From: Streptomyces sp. SDr-06
GTDB taxonomy: Bacteria; Actinomycetota; Actinomycetes; Streptomycetales; Streptomycetaceae
Direction: 5' to 3'
Assembly (NCBI RefSeq): GCF_003324565.1
Contig: NZ_QOLA01000019.1
Span: 62,001 to 126,000, forward strand
DNA: 64,000 nucleotides
Positions 6,603-15,360 of this stretch are shown in pieces. The stretch's first letter is position 1, and each line of letters starts with the position of its first letter. Below the pieces are notes generated by a model. It saw only the letters and a program-made list of their open reading frames with translations. It searched no databases and was not told the DNA's origin. Made by a program: the position numbers and the translations under genes.

Positions 6603-8792
6603 ATGACAGGACCGCTGGTCCCATTCCGCGAGATCGTCCTGAAGGTGCACAGCAGGTGCGATCTGGCCTGCGACCATTGTTATGTGTACGAAGCCGCAGA
6701 CCAGAGCTGGCGCGGCCGGCCCCGGGCGGTATCCGACGACGTCATTCGCCGCACCGCGGGGCGGCTGGCCGAGCACGCCGAAAAGCACCGGCTGACTTCC
6801 GTTTCGGTGATTCTGCACGGCGGCGAACCCCTGCTCGCCGGACCGGAGCGGCTGCGCCGGGTCTGCGCAGAGCTGACCGCCGCCGTCACGCCGGTCGCGG
6901 GGCTCGACCTGCGCATCCACACCAACGGCGTGCTGCTGAGCCCGCGCCACCTCGATCTGTTCGCCGAGTTCGGCGTGAAGGTCGGCCTCTCCCTCGACGG
7001 CGACCGCGCCGCCAACGACCGCCACCGGCGCTTCGCCGACGGCCGCACCAGCCACCCGCAGGTCCTCGCCGCCGTCGCGCTGCTCCAACAGCCGCGCTAC
7101 CGGAGGCTGTTCGCCGGATTGCTGTGCACCATCGACCTCGCCAACGACCCGGTCGCCGTGCACGACGCGCTCGTCGCGCTCGACCCGCCCCGCATCGACT
7201 ACCTGCTGCCGCACGCCACCTGGGAGACCCCGCCCGCCCGGCCCGGCGCGTCGGCGGCCCCGTACGCCGACTGGCTGCTCGCCGTCTTCGACCGCTGGGA
7301 CGCGCAGGGCAGGACCGTCCCGGTGCGGCTCTTCGACTCGGTGCTCTCCACCCTGCACGGCGGCCCCAGCCTCACCGAGTCCCTGGGCCTGGCCCCCGCC
7401 GACATCGTCGTGGTGGAGACCGACGGCTCCCTGGAACAGGTCGACTCGCTCAAGTCCGCCTACGAGGGCGCGGCCGCCACCGGATTCTCCGTGTTCCGGG
7501 ACGACTTCGACGCGGTCGCCGCCCACCCCGGGGTGCGCGCCCGCAGGCGCGGCCTCGCCGGTGTGAGCGCCGAGTGCCGCCGCTGCCCGGTCGTGCGCTC
7601 CTGCGGAGGCGGCCACTACACCCACCGCTACCGCGCGGAGGCGGGCTTCGACAACCCGTCGGTGTACTGCCCGGACCTTCTGGCCCTGGTGCGCGGCATC
7701 GAGGACCGCACCCCGCCTCCGCGGTTCCCCGGCGGCCCGCAACTCGCCCTGTCCGCACTGGAGTTGAACCGCGCCCTGCTCGCCCGCCTGCACACCGGGC
7801 TCGGCGGCCGGGGTGGCACCGAGTGGGCCCGGATCTGGGAACTCACCACGGCCGTCGACGGGCCGGGGCTCGACACCGTCCTGGCCCACCCCTACGCGCG
7901 CGGCTGGCTCCTGGCCGCCCTGGAGGCACTCCGGGCCGGGCATCCCTCAGCCGTGGCGCGGGCATGCCGGCTTGCCGCGTACACGGCGGCCGCCGCGGTG
8001 CGCGACGGCGCCGAACTGACCATCCCCGTCCGCTGGTCCGACGGCCGGCTGCATCTGCCCACGCTCGGGGAACTGTGCCTGTCCGGCCCCGGAACCGGGG
8101 GCGTGGCCGAGGTCGCCGTCGCGCGGCACGGGTTCCGGGTGCGGTACGCGGACGGCGAGCGGCACATCGCCCGCCCGGCCGCACCGGCGCCCGGCTGGCG
8201 GGTGCCGGGCCGGGCCGGGGGACTGGTTCTGGACGATCTCGACCCGTACCGCGACTGCTTCGGCAGCCCCGTACTGCCCCCGCTCGGCGCGCGCGAGGCG
8301 GGTGCGTGGGGGCGCCGGGTGGCGCGGGCGCGCGCCCATCTCGCGCAGACCCTCGCGCCCCCCGCGGGCGCCGACGTGCTCACCACCCTCACCCCGCTCG
8401 CCGGGGGTACGGGCCCGGTGGTGGGGCGGCACGGCTGCGGTGCGCTCGGCCTGCCGGTCGGCCTGCGGGAGGACTCCCTCGCCCGGGCGCTGCTGCGAGG
8501 CGCCCGCCGCGCGGCCCTGCGCGCCCTGCTCGACGTCGAGGACCTGTACGACATGGACGGGCAGTGGCGGCATCCGACGCCCTGGGGGAGGCTCCCGGTC
8601 TCCCGGCTGCTGGCCGGGGCGTACGAAGGGGTGGCGGTCGCCGTGTACGACGGCGACGGGCGGGGTCTGGCCGCGGTCGGGTCCGCGCTGCACGTGCTGG
8701 AGGGGGCGCCCGAGCTCACCGTCGCCGGAAAGCAGCTGGTCCACACCGTGCGCGAGGAATGGCGGCAGGCGTCGCGCGGCCGTGCCCGCTGA
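6603..8792 (+). CDS. FxsB-type radical SAM/SPASM maturase fused to a degenerate HEXXH-type domain
   Basis: The 729-residue protein starts with a radical SAM domain: the cluster motif C19-x3-C23-x2-C26, then ILHGGEPLLA, RIHTNGVLL and GLSLDGD. A SPASM-like cysteine set follows (C325, C328, C334, C356). The second half resembles the 'HEXXH motif-containing putative peptide modification' domain that often accompanies FxsB, including RALLDVEDLYD and LLAGAYEGVAVAVYD. Where that family carries HEFQH directly before the ALLD segment, this protein has R632-G-A-R-R636, so the metal motif is lost. No ribosome site precedes ATG 6603, but TAAACT (6590-6595) lies 7 nt before it, suggesting a leaderless message. 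The likely substrate is the FxSxx peptide encoded upstream. Confidence 0.85.
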   Translation: MTGPLVPFREIVLKVHSRCDLACDHCYVYEAADQSWRGRPRAVSDDVIRRTAGRLAEHAEKHRLTSVSVILHGGEPLLAGPERLRRVCAELTAAVTPVAGLDLRIHTNGVLLSPRHLDLFAEFGVKVGLSLDGDRAANDRHRRFADGRTSHPQVLAAVALLQQPRYRRLFAGLLCTIDLANDPVAVHDALVALDPPRIDYLLPHATWETPPARPGASAAPYADWLLAVFDRWDAQGRTVPVRLFDSVLSTLHGGPSLTESLGLAPADIVVVETDGSLEQVDSLKSAYEGAAATGFSVFRDDFDAVAAHPGVRARRRGLAGVSAECRRCPVVRSCGGGHYTHRYRAEAGFDNPSVYCPDLLALVRGIEDRTPPPRFPGGPQLALSALELNRALLARLHTGLGGRGGTEWARIWELTTAVDGPGLDTVLAHPYARGWLLAALEALRAGHPSAVARACRLAAYTAAAAVRDGAELTIPVRWSDGRLHLPTLGELCLSGPGTGGVAEVAVARHGFRVRYADGERHIARPAAPAPGWRVPGRAGGLVLDDLDPYRDCFGSPVLPPLGAREAGAWGRRVARARAHLAQTLAPPAGADVLTTLTPLAGGTGPVVGRHGCGALGLPVGLREDSLARALLRGARRAALRALLDVEDLYDMDGQWRHPTPWGRLPVSRLLAGAYEGVAVAVYDGDGRGLAAVGSALHVLEGAPELTVAGKQLVHTVREEWRQASRGRAR

Positions 8793-8877
8793 CCAGGTCG
8801 CCGGGGTCGCGGGACGCGGGGGAGGGTCCGGCGGGCGCGAAGCGTTCGGGCCCGTGACGGTCCGCGTCCGCCGCGGG

Positions 8878-8893
8878 CTCCCCTTCGGGGGAG
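8878..8893 (+). terminator. Short UUCG-loop hairpin after fxsB
   Basis: CTCCCC-TTCG-GGGGAG forms a 6-bp stem with a stable UUCG tetraloop 85 bp after the fxsB stop and 52 bp before the slipin gene. It may be a weak terminator or an mRNA 3' end. Confidence 0.4.
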
Positions 8894-8945
8894 ATGCGGA
8901 GTTACCGTCGAAGTACACGTCCGGTTCGGACCCTTGGGGGCCGTG

Positions 8946-9824
8946 ATGGTCGAAGCACTGGTGGCTGCCGGCATCGCCGTCGGATCCGCCGGCGCCGTCT
9001 ATGTGCTGGCGGCGGCGCGGGTGGTCAAGCAGTACGAACGCGGGGTGGTCTTCCGGCTCGGCAGGCTGAAGGACTCGGTGCGCGGCCCCGGCTTCACGAT
9101 GATCGTCCCCTTCGCCGACCGGCTGCGGAAGGTGAACATGCAGATCGTGACGATGCCGGTGCCCGCGCAGGACGGCATCACGCGCGACAACGTCACGGTC
9201 CGGGTGGACGCGGTGATCTACTTCAAGGTGATCGACCCGGCGGACGCGGTGATCCAGGTCGAGGACTACCAGTTCGCGGTCTCCCAGATGGCGCAGACCT
9301 CGCTGCGTTCGATCATCGGCAAGAGCGACCTCGACGACCTCCTGTCGAACCGGGAGAAGCTCAACCAGGGCCTGGAGTTGATGATCGACAGCCCGGCCAT
9401 GGGGTGGGGCGTGCAGATCGACCGGGTCGAGATCAAGGACGTGTCGCTGCCCGAGACGATGAAGCGCTCGATGGCGCGGCAGGCGGAGGCCGACCGGGAG
9501 CGGCGGGCGCGGGTCATCAACGCGGACGCCGAGCTCCAGGCCTCCAAGAAGCTGGCCGAGGCGGCGGGCGTGATGTCGGAGCAGCCGGCCGCCCTCCAGT
9601 TGAGGCTGTTGCAGACCGTGGTGGCGGTGGCCGCCGAGAAGAACTCGACGCTGGTCCTGCCGTTCCCGGTGGAACTGCTCCGGTTCCTGGAGCGGGCCCA
9701 GCAGGCGACTCCCGCGACGTCCGACGCCGCCCCCACCGCCGGGCCACAGGTGCCTGCGGCGCAGGCGCATTCGGAGGTCTTGGGCGAGGGCCGGGGCACA
9801 GCCGAGAGCACACAAAACTTGTGA
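8946..9824 (+). CDS. Slipin / SPFH (band 7) family membrane protein
   Basis: A 292-residue protein from ATG 8946. One N-terminal membrane segment (about residues 4-22) is followed directly by the SPFH core: VVKQYERGVVFRLGRL, GPGFTMIVPFAD, then VTVRVDAVIYFKVIDPADAV and QMAQTSLRSIIGK. An alpha-helical region (about 165-210, rich in Ala, Glu and Arg) is the usual oligomerisation segment. Slipins form ring-like assemblies on the inner membrane and are linked to membrane microdomains and stress; many pair with an NfeD protease-like partner, which is not seen here. A Pro/Ala-rich tail ends the protein. The stop codon lies inside the Rex-type operator of adhE. Confidence 0.92.
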   Translation: MVEALVAAGIAVGSAGAVYVLAAARVVKQYERGVVFRLGRLKDSVRGPGFTMIVPFADRLRKVNMQIVTMPVPAQDGITRDNVTVRVDAVIYFKVIDPADAVIQVEDYQFAVSQMAQTSLRSIIGKSDLDDLLSNREKLNQGLELMIDSPAMGWGVQIDRVEIKDVSLPETMKRSMARQAEADRERRARVINADAELQASKKLAEAAGVMSEQPAALQLRLLQTVVAVAAEKNSTLVLPFPVELLRFLERAQQATPATSDAAPTAGPQVPAAQAHSEVLGEGRGTAESTQNL

Positions 9825-9837
9825 AAATTTTCACAAG
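9818..9837 (+). promoter_or_regulatory. Rex operator (ROP) upstream of adhE
   Basis: A perfect 20-bp palindrome, CTTGTGAAAATTTTCACAAG, contains TGTGAA-N4-TTCACA, the Streptomyces Rex consensus as I know it. It overlaps the slipin stop codon and lies 208 bp before the adhE start. Rex represses when NADH is low relative to NAD+, so adhE should be induced when respiration stalls. Confidence 0.85.
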
Positions 9838-10045
9838 CGCGCATGGGGCCAAAGTCTCTCTCCATTCATGCAGCTCAGGGCGGGTTTTCGGGTGACGTAC
9901 GGTCAAGTGAAAGGGCTTTCGGCCTCCGGGTGAAGGGCTTTGTCGGGCCCGCGGGCGACGCGCACAGGTGTCGAATGGAGACATCGGAAAGGCATCGCGG
10001 AAACGCTCGCGAAGCCGTAGCGCCCGACCAGAAGGAGTCCTTGCC

Positions 10046-12664
10046 ATGGAGGCCAAGAAGCCCGGGAACGACACCGCCGAGACCATGGTCGACACGCTGG
10101 TGCGCGGCGCCCTGGAGGCGCTCGGCCGGTTCGAGACGTTCACCCAGGAGCAGGTCGACCACATCGTCCAGAAGGCCTCGCTGGCCGCCCTGAGCGAGCA
10201 CGGCGAGCTGGCCCGGCTGGCCGTCGAGGAGACCGGCCGCGGCCTCTTCGAGGACAAGGCCGTCAAGAACCTCTTCGCCTGCGAGCACGTCGTCAACTCG
10301 ATGCGCGGCCTCAGGACCGCCGGGGTGATCAGCCGCGACGAGCTGAACGGCATCACCGAGATCGCCGAACCGGTCGGCGTCGTCTGCGCGATGACCCCGG
10401 TCACCAACCCCACCTCGACCACCGTCTTCAAGGCGCTGATCGCCCTGAAGACGCGCAACCCGATCGTCTTCGCCTTCCACCCCTCCGCGCAGAACTGCTC
10501 GGCGGCCGCGGCCCGCGTGGTGCGGGACGCCGCGGTCGCGGCCGGGGCGCCCGAGAACTGCGTGCAGTGGATCGAGGCCCCCTCGATGGAGGCCACCGCC
10601 CTGCTGATGAACCACCCGGGCGTCTCCACCATCCTCGCCACCGGCGGCAACGCCATGGTCAAGGCCGCCTACTCGTGCGGCAAGCCCGCCCTCGGCGTCG
10701 GCGCGGGCAACGTCCCCGCCTACGTCACCCGCAGCGCCAGGCTCGCCCGGGCCGTGCACGACATCGTGCTGTCGAAGTCCTTCGACCACGGCATGATCTG
10801 CGCCTCCGAGCAGGCCGTCATCCTCGACCAGGAGGTGTACGAGCGGGGCCTCGCCGAGTTCCAGCGGCTCGGCGCGTACGTCCTGAACGCGGCCGAGAAG
10901 ACCAAGCTGGAGGAGTTCGTCTTCGGCACCACGGCCTTCGCCGCCAACTGCGGGGGCGCCAGGCTCAACGCCGCGGTCGTCGGCCGCTCCCCGCGGTGGA
11001 TCGCCGAGCAGGCGGGCTTCGAGGTGCCCGCGACGACCTCGGTCCTGGTCGCCGAGTGCGCGGAGGTCGGGGAGGGCGAGCCGCTCACCCGCGAGAAGCT
11101 GTCCCCGATCCTGGCCGCCCTGAAGGCCGACTCCACCGAACACGGCCTCCAACTCGCCGCGCGGATGGTCGAGTTCAACGGCCTGGGGCACAGCGCCGCC
11201 ATCCACACCGAGGACGACGGGCTCGCCGAGGAGTTCGGCCGGCGGGTCAAGGCGGTCCGCGTCATCGTCAACGCCCCGTCCACCTTCGGCGGCATCGGCG
11301 ACGTCTACAACGCCTTCCTGCCCTCCCTCACCCTGGGCTGCGGCTCGTACGGGCACAACTCGGTGTCCAACAACGTCACGGCGGTCAACCTGGTCAACAT
11401 CAAGCGGATCGGACGGCGCAACAACAACATGCAGTGGTTCAAGGTCCCGCCGAAGATCTACTTCGAGCGCAACTCCCTGCGCTACCTGGGCGAGATGGAG
11501 GGCCTGAAGCGGGTCACCATCGTGACCGACAAGACGATGGGCGAACTCGGCTTCGTCCAGAAGGTCACCGACATCCTCCAGGCCCGCGCGGACTCGGTCG
11601 TGCTCCAGGTCATCGACAACGTCGAGCCCAACCCGGAGCTGGCCACCGTCCGGACCGGCGCCCGGCTGATGCGCGACTTCCGGCCGGACACCATCGTCGC
11701 GCTCGGCGGCGGCTCGGCCATGGACGCCGCCAAGATCATGTGGCTGATGTACGAGCACCCGGAGGTCGAGTTCGCGGACACCAAGGAGAAGTTCTTCGAC
11801 ATCCGCAAGCGCGCCTACAAGTTCCCCGCGCTCGGCGAGAAGGCCCAGCTGGTCGCCGTCCCGACCACCTCGGGAACGGGCAGCGAGGTCACGCCGTTCG
11901 CGGTCATCTCCGACCCGGCGGCCGCCCAGAAGTACCCGCTGGCCGACTACGCGCTGACCCCGAACGTCGCGATCGTCGACCCGGTGCTCCCGATGGGACT
12001 GCCGGCCACCGTCACCGCCGACTCCGGCTTCGACGCGCTGACCCACGCCACCGAGGCGTACGTCTCGGTCTACTCCAACGACTACACCGACGGCCTCTGC
12101 CTCCAGGCCATCAAGCTGATCTTCGAGAACCTGGAGAGCTGCGTGGTGAACGGGGCCGGGGACCCCGAGGCGCGCGAGAAGATGCACAACGCCTCGACCG
12201 TGGCGGGCATGGCCTTCGCCAACGCCTTCCTGGGCCTGGTGCACGCCATGGCGCACACCCTCGGCAACACCTTCCACGTCGCCCACGGCCGCACCAACGC
12301 GCTGCTCCTGCCGCACGTCATCCGGCACAACGGCCAGGTCTGCGGCAAGGCGACCCCGTGGCCGAAGGCGGAGGTCTACCGGGCCCCCGAGCGCTTCCAG
12401 GAGATCGCGAAGATGCTCGGTCTGCCGGCCGCGACCCCCGAGGAGGGCGTCGAGTCCTACGCCCGCGCCGTCGAGGAACTGCGCACCAAGTGCGGCATTC
12501 CCGCCTCGTTCCAGGAGGAGGGTGTCGACGAGACCGCCTTCATCGAGGCCCTGCCGGCCCAGGCGATGAACGCCTACGCCGACCAGTGCGCCCCGGCCAA
12601 CCCCCGGATGCCGATGATCGACGACATGATGGAGCTCATGACCCGGGCGTACTACGGCAAGTAG
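10046..12664 (+). CDS. adhE: Bifunctional acetaldehyde-CoA / alcohol dehydrogenase
   Basis: An 872-residue two-domain enzyme. The N-terminal half is a CoA-acylating aldehyde dehydrogenase with the catalytic Cys252 in GMICASEQ. The C-terminal half is an iron-dependent alcohol dehydrogenase with GGGSAMDAAK, PTTSGTGSEVTPF and the metal-binding histidines of HATEAY, GLVHAMAHTLG and HGRTNALLLPH. It converts acetyl-CoA to ethanol through acetaldehyde while oxidising two NADH, or works in reverse, and usually assembles into long filaments called spirosomes. ATG 10046 is chosen because AAGGAG (10032-10037) precedes it; an upstream ATG in frame at 9968 has no such site. A 208-bp leader separates the gene from the Rex operator at 9818-9837. 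The length matches the family. Confidence 0.96.
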   Translation: MEAKKPGNDTAETMVDTLVRGALEALGRFETFTQEQVDHIVQKASLAALSEHGELARLAVEETGRGLFEDKAVKNLFACEHVVNSMRGLRTAGVISRDELNGITEIAEPVGVVCAMTPVTNPTSTTVFKALIALKTRNPIVFAFHPSAQNCSAAAARVVRDAAVAAGAPENCVQWIEAPSMEATALLMNHPGVSTILATGGNAMVKAAYSCGKPALGVGAGNVPAYVTRSARLARAVHDIVLSKSFDHGMICASEQAVILDQEVYERGLAEFQRLGAYVLNAAEKTKLEEFVFGTTAFAANCGGARLNAAVVGRSPRWIAEQAGFEVPATTSVLVAECAEVGEGEPLTREKLSPILAALKADSTEHGLQLAARMVEFNGLGHSAAIHTEDDGLAEEFGRRVKAVRVIVNAPSTFGGIGDVYNAFLPSLTLGCGSYGHNSVSNNVTAVNLVNIKRIGRRNNNMQWFKVPPKIYFERNSLRYLGEMEGLKRVTIVTDKTMGELGFVQKVTDILQARADSVVLQVIDNVEPNPELATVRTGARLMRDFRPDTIVALGGGSAMDAAKIMWLMYEHPEVEFADTKEKFFDIRKRAYKFPALGEKAQLVAVPTTSGTGSEVTPFAVISDPAAAQKYPLADYALTPNVAIVDPVLPMGLPATVTADSGFDALTHATEAYVSVYSNDYTDGLCLQAIKLIFENLESCVVNGAGDPEAREKMHNASTVAGMAFANAFLGLVHAMAHTLGNTFHVAHGRTNALLLPHVIRHNGQVCGKATPWPKAEVYRAPERFQEIAKMLGLPAATPEEGVESYARAVEELRTKCGIPASFQEEGVDETAFIEALPAQAMNAYADQCAPANPRMPMIDDMMELMTRAYYGK

Positions 12665-12680
12665 GCCCCCCGCACGCCCA

Positions 12681-12715
12681 GGGCCGCCCCGCGCCGTTCT
12701 CGCGCGGGGCGGCCC
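12681..12715. terminator. Bidirectional terminator between adhE and the transporter gene
   Basis: A perfect 14-bp GC stem (GGGCCGCCCCGCGC and its complement) with a 7-nt loop sits between two convergent genes, 17 bp from the adhE stop and 18 bp from the stop of the minus-strand gene. Confidence 0.8.
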
Positions 12716-12733
12716 CGTCCACCGTCCTGCGTC

Positions 12734-13387
12734 TCACGTCTCCGGATGGTCTGGCGGCGCCAGGAAGCGGCCCATCGGCAGCACCGGACGGCCCCAGGTC
12801 GAGGCCAGGATCTGGCCCGCCAGCAGATAGGTGGCGCCCAGCGCCGCGCACAGCCCCGCCCAGCCCGCGATCCGGTTCCAGATCACGTCTCCGGTGAACC
12901 CGTTGCACACGAGCCCGACGAACACCACCAGGACGCAGGTGAAGGTGGACAGCAGCGCCAGATGGATCCGGAAGCTGCCCAGCCACAGGACGAACACCAC
13001 GAACACCCAGGGCAGCGTGAACACTCCCATCGCGTCGCCGCGCAGCGACGGGTCGAGCCCCGGCAGCACCCACTGGAGCATCAGCGCCTTCGCCATCCAG
13101 AACACCCCGAATCCGCCGAAGACCGTGGCGTGCCAGGTGTCGCCGCGCTGGGCCTGGAAGAGCCCGGCGAGCAGCTGGGCCAGGCCACCGATGAAGAAGC
13201 CGACCAGCGGCACCACGGACGCCACGAGCTTCTCGGGGAAGACACCGGCGTCGATGCCGGTGGCGATGGTGGTGACCACGATGAACCCGGTCAGGCCGAG
13301 CGGACCGAGCTGCGCCTGCGCGCTCGGCTCCATCCGTCTTACGGAGAAGGCCTGTTCGGCCGGGCCCGAGCGGCGGGGGATGTTCAT
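12734..13387 (-). CDS. Acetate uptake transporter family (GPR1/FUN34/YaaH) protein
   Basis: A 217-residue membrane protein with about six hydrophobic segments after a 30-residue N-terminal tail. AQLGPLGLTGFIVVTTIATG resembles the family's PAPLGL start of helix 1, and FGGFGVFWMAKAL matches the FG-x2-G-x-FW element. Members carry acetate or succinate, or form channels for small carboxylates and ammonium. The ATG at 13387 overlaps the stop of the upstream ABC-2-like gene (ATGA), so the two are co-translated. It converges on adhE, whose product interconverts acetyl-CoA and ethanol, so acetate handling is a plausible link but not shown. The helix 1 motif is not the canonical NPAPLGL, which leaves the substrate open. 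Confidence 0.72.
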   Translation of the reverse strand: MNIPRRSGPAEQAFSVRRMEPSAQAQLGPLGLTGFIVVTTIATGIDAGVFPEKLVASVVPLVGFFIGGLAQLLAGLFQAQRGDTWHATVFGGFGVFWMAKALMLQWVLPGLDPSLRGDAMGVFTLPWVFVVFVLWLGSFRIHLALLSTFTCVLVVFVGLVCNGFTGDVIWNRIAGWAGLCAALGATYLLAGQILASTWGRPVLPMGRFLAPPDHPET

Positions 13388-14400
13388 CCGCCCACCGGTC
13401 TCTCGGCGCGGTCCCGCCGCAGCCCGGCCAGGACCACGGTGACGACGGCGCCGAGCACGGCCCAGATCGAGAGCACCTGGAGCGGACCGCTGATCGACTC
13501 GCCCCGGAAGTACGCGATGGAGCGGGCCGCCCAGGTGCCCGCGCCCGGCGGCAGCCCCGGCCCGATCGTCCGCCAGAACGGCGGCAGCAGCGGATACGGA
13601 TAGGCGCCGCCCGCACTCGGGTTGCCGAGCACGACGACGACCAGGATCGCCAGACCGATGCCGACCACCCCGGCGAGCCCCTGCAGGGCGAGGGTGGTGG
13701 CGCCCACCGCGAACACGACGAGCGCGCCCAGCCCGGCGAGCCCGAGGTAGCTGCCGGGCAGCGCGCCGAGCACCGGGCCGATGATGAGCGAGCCGAGCAG
13801 CCCGGCGGCGATCGAGTACACCGCGAGCACCGCGAGCCGGATCAGCGCCCGATGGGTGTTGGCGGGCCGGGCGCCCGCGCTGATCGCGAGGATCGCGGCG
13901 CACAGATAGCCGCCCACGCACCAGCCGACGACGAGGTAGAACGAGGACAGGGTGCGGGAGTCGCCCGCCGCGGCGGGGGCGATGTCCTCCACCTTCACGG
14001 TGCGCTGCTGCGCCTTCTCGGCGCCCGTCACGATCGCCTCCACCGCCTGTGCGAGCGACGCCCCGCCGCCGCTGGCCACCAGCGCCCTGTCGGTGGTGCC
14101 CCGGGGGTCGACGATCAGGGCCCCGTCGATCCGGCGGTCGCGCACCTGCCGGGCGGCGTCGGCCTCGTCCTTGGCCGTCCGTACGTCCAGCGGATCGCCG
14201 GGCAGCGCGCCCAGCTTCTGCGTGAGCTGCCCGCTGACCTGCGGGGGAGCGACCACGGCGAACGGGATGTCCTGGGGCTTCGGGCTGTGGAAGGCGCCCG
14301 CGTAGGACGCGATGAAGGCGACCATCAGCCCCAGTACGCCGATGACCAGAAGGGCGGCCCGCACGGTGACGGCGTTCTTCACCTCGTCGACGAAAGTCAT
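13384..14400 (-). CDS. ABC-2 / DUF3533-like membrane protein
   Basis: The 338-residue protein has one N-terminal membrane helix (about 15-37), a large extracytoplasmic domain (about 38-150), and then five hydrophobic segments (about 152-330). This is the layout of YhgE/Pip and DUF3533-type ABC-2 permeases. The outer domain has alternating charged residues and a DGALIVDP element, as in the ABC-2 fold. No ATPase lies beside it. The gene is the first of a two-gene operon with the acetate-type transporter. Function unknown; export of a small molecule or a scaffold role are both possible. There are 163 bp between its start and the divergent VOC gene. Confidence 0.6.
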   Translation of the reverse strand: MTFVDEVKNAVTVRAALLVIGVLGLMVAFIASYAGAFHSPKPQDIPFAVVAPPQVSGQLTQKLGALPGDPLDVRTAKDEADAARQVRDRRIDGALIVDPRGTTDRALVASGGGASLAQAVEAIVTGAEKAQQRTVKVEDIAPAAAGDSRTLSSFYLVVGWCVGGYLCAAILAISAGARPANTHRALIRLAVLAVYSIAAGLLGSLIIGPVLGALPGSYLGLAGLGALVVFAVGATTLALQGLAGVVGIGLAILVVVVLGNPSAGGAYPYPLLPPFWRTIGPGLPPGAGTWAARSIAYFRGESISGPLQVLSIWAVLGAVVTVVLAGLRRDRAERPVGG

Positions 14401-14563
14401 GCCCCTACGCTCTGCCGCACGGTGCGTTCACGCAGTCGGTGCGGGGCCGAATGGCTGAGCCGGGGCGTCCGGCTGTCGGGGGCGGGTGCCCGCTGCCACG
14501 CTGGGTTCAAGGCTTCCGGGGCCCACGTCCCGGAGCGGCCGACCCACGCGACAGGAGCACCTC

Positions 14564-15352
14564 ATGCTGACCTCCACGCAGGTACCGGGCGGGCTGAACT
14601 GGCTCGACCTGGGGACCCCCGACATCGACGCCGCCGTCTCCTTCTACACCAGCCTGTTCGGCTGGCGGTTCCAGTCCGCGGGGCCGGAGGCCGGGGGCTA
14701 CGGCTTCCTGCAGCAGGGCGGCAGGACACTGGCCGCCATCGGCCCGCTGACCGACGAGGGTGCGAGGTCCGCCTGGACGGTGTACTTCCGCACGGTGGAC
14801 GCCGACGCCACCGCCAAGGCGGTCGAGCAGGCGGGCGGCACCGTCCGCGTCCCGCCGTCGCAGGTCTTCACGGCCGGGCGGATGGCCGGCTTCACCGACC
14901 CGACGGGTGCCGAGTTCGCCGTGTGGGAGCCGGGGGACACCGATGGCCTGGAGCTGGTCAACGAGCCCGGCAGCGTCAGCTGGATCGAGCTGTACACCAC
15001 CGACGCCGCGACGGCGAAGGCCTTCTATGGCAGCGTCCTGTCGTGGGAGAGCCGGGACATGCCCATGGGCGAGGACGTCGTCTACACCATCACCGGACCG
15101 GCCGGCGGCGGCGAGCAGACCATGCACGGCGGCCTCATGCAGCTGCCCCAGCAGAACCTGGACGCCGGGTCGACCTCCGAATGGCACCCGTACTTCGAGG
15201 TCGAGGACTGCGACGCCACGGTGGCCAGTGCCGCCGGGCTCGGCGCGACCGTCATCATCCCGGCCGTCGACATCGAGCGGGTGGGGCGGATCGCGATGCT
15301 GCTCGACCCGTTCGGCGCCCCGTTCGCGGTGATCACGAGCGCCACGGCCTGA
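14564..15352 (+). CDS. Two-domain VOC (glyoxalase/bleomycin-resistance-like) protein
   Basis: A 262-residue protein made of two vicinal-oxygen-chelate repeats. The first begins WLDLGTPDIDAAVSFYTSLF and ends at GAEFAVWEPG. The second begins SWIELYTTDAATAKAFYGSV and ends at GAPFAVITS. Metal-site residues typical of VOC enzymes are only partly kept, so it may bind rather than convert its ligand. It resembles the mycobacterial CFP30B/Rv0577-type proteins. The ATG at 14564 follows AGGAG by 7 nt. It is a single-gene unit, divergent from the ABC-2-like gene and closed by the hairpin at 15361-15388. Confidence 0.85.
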   Translation: MLTSTQVPGGLNWLDLGTPDIDAAVSFYTSLFGWRFQSAGPEAGGYGFLQQGGRTLAAIGPLTDEGARSAWTVYFRTVDADATAKAVEQAGGTVRVPPSQVFTAGRMAGFTDPTGAEFAVWEPGDTDGLELVNEPGSVSWIELYTTDAATAKAFYGSVLSWESRDMPMGEDVVYTITGPAGGGEQTMHGGLMQLPQQNLDAGSTSEWHPYFEVEDCDATVASAAGLGATVIIPAVDIERVGRIAMLLDPFGAPFAVITSATA

Positions 15353-15360
15353 CCCCGCGA

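Noticed and set aside
6278..8792. Mycofactocin- or lasso-type RiPP cluster
   Set aside because: The F-x-S-x-x carboxyl end and FxsB-like maturase fit a different family; no MftA/B, cyclase or protease genes are present.
9968..10045. Earlier adhE start at 9968
   Set aside because: It adds a Ser/Arg-rich leader without a ribosome site. AAGGAG before 10046 and the usual N-terminus of the family favour the later start.
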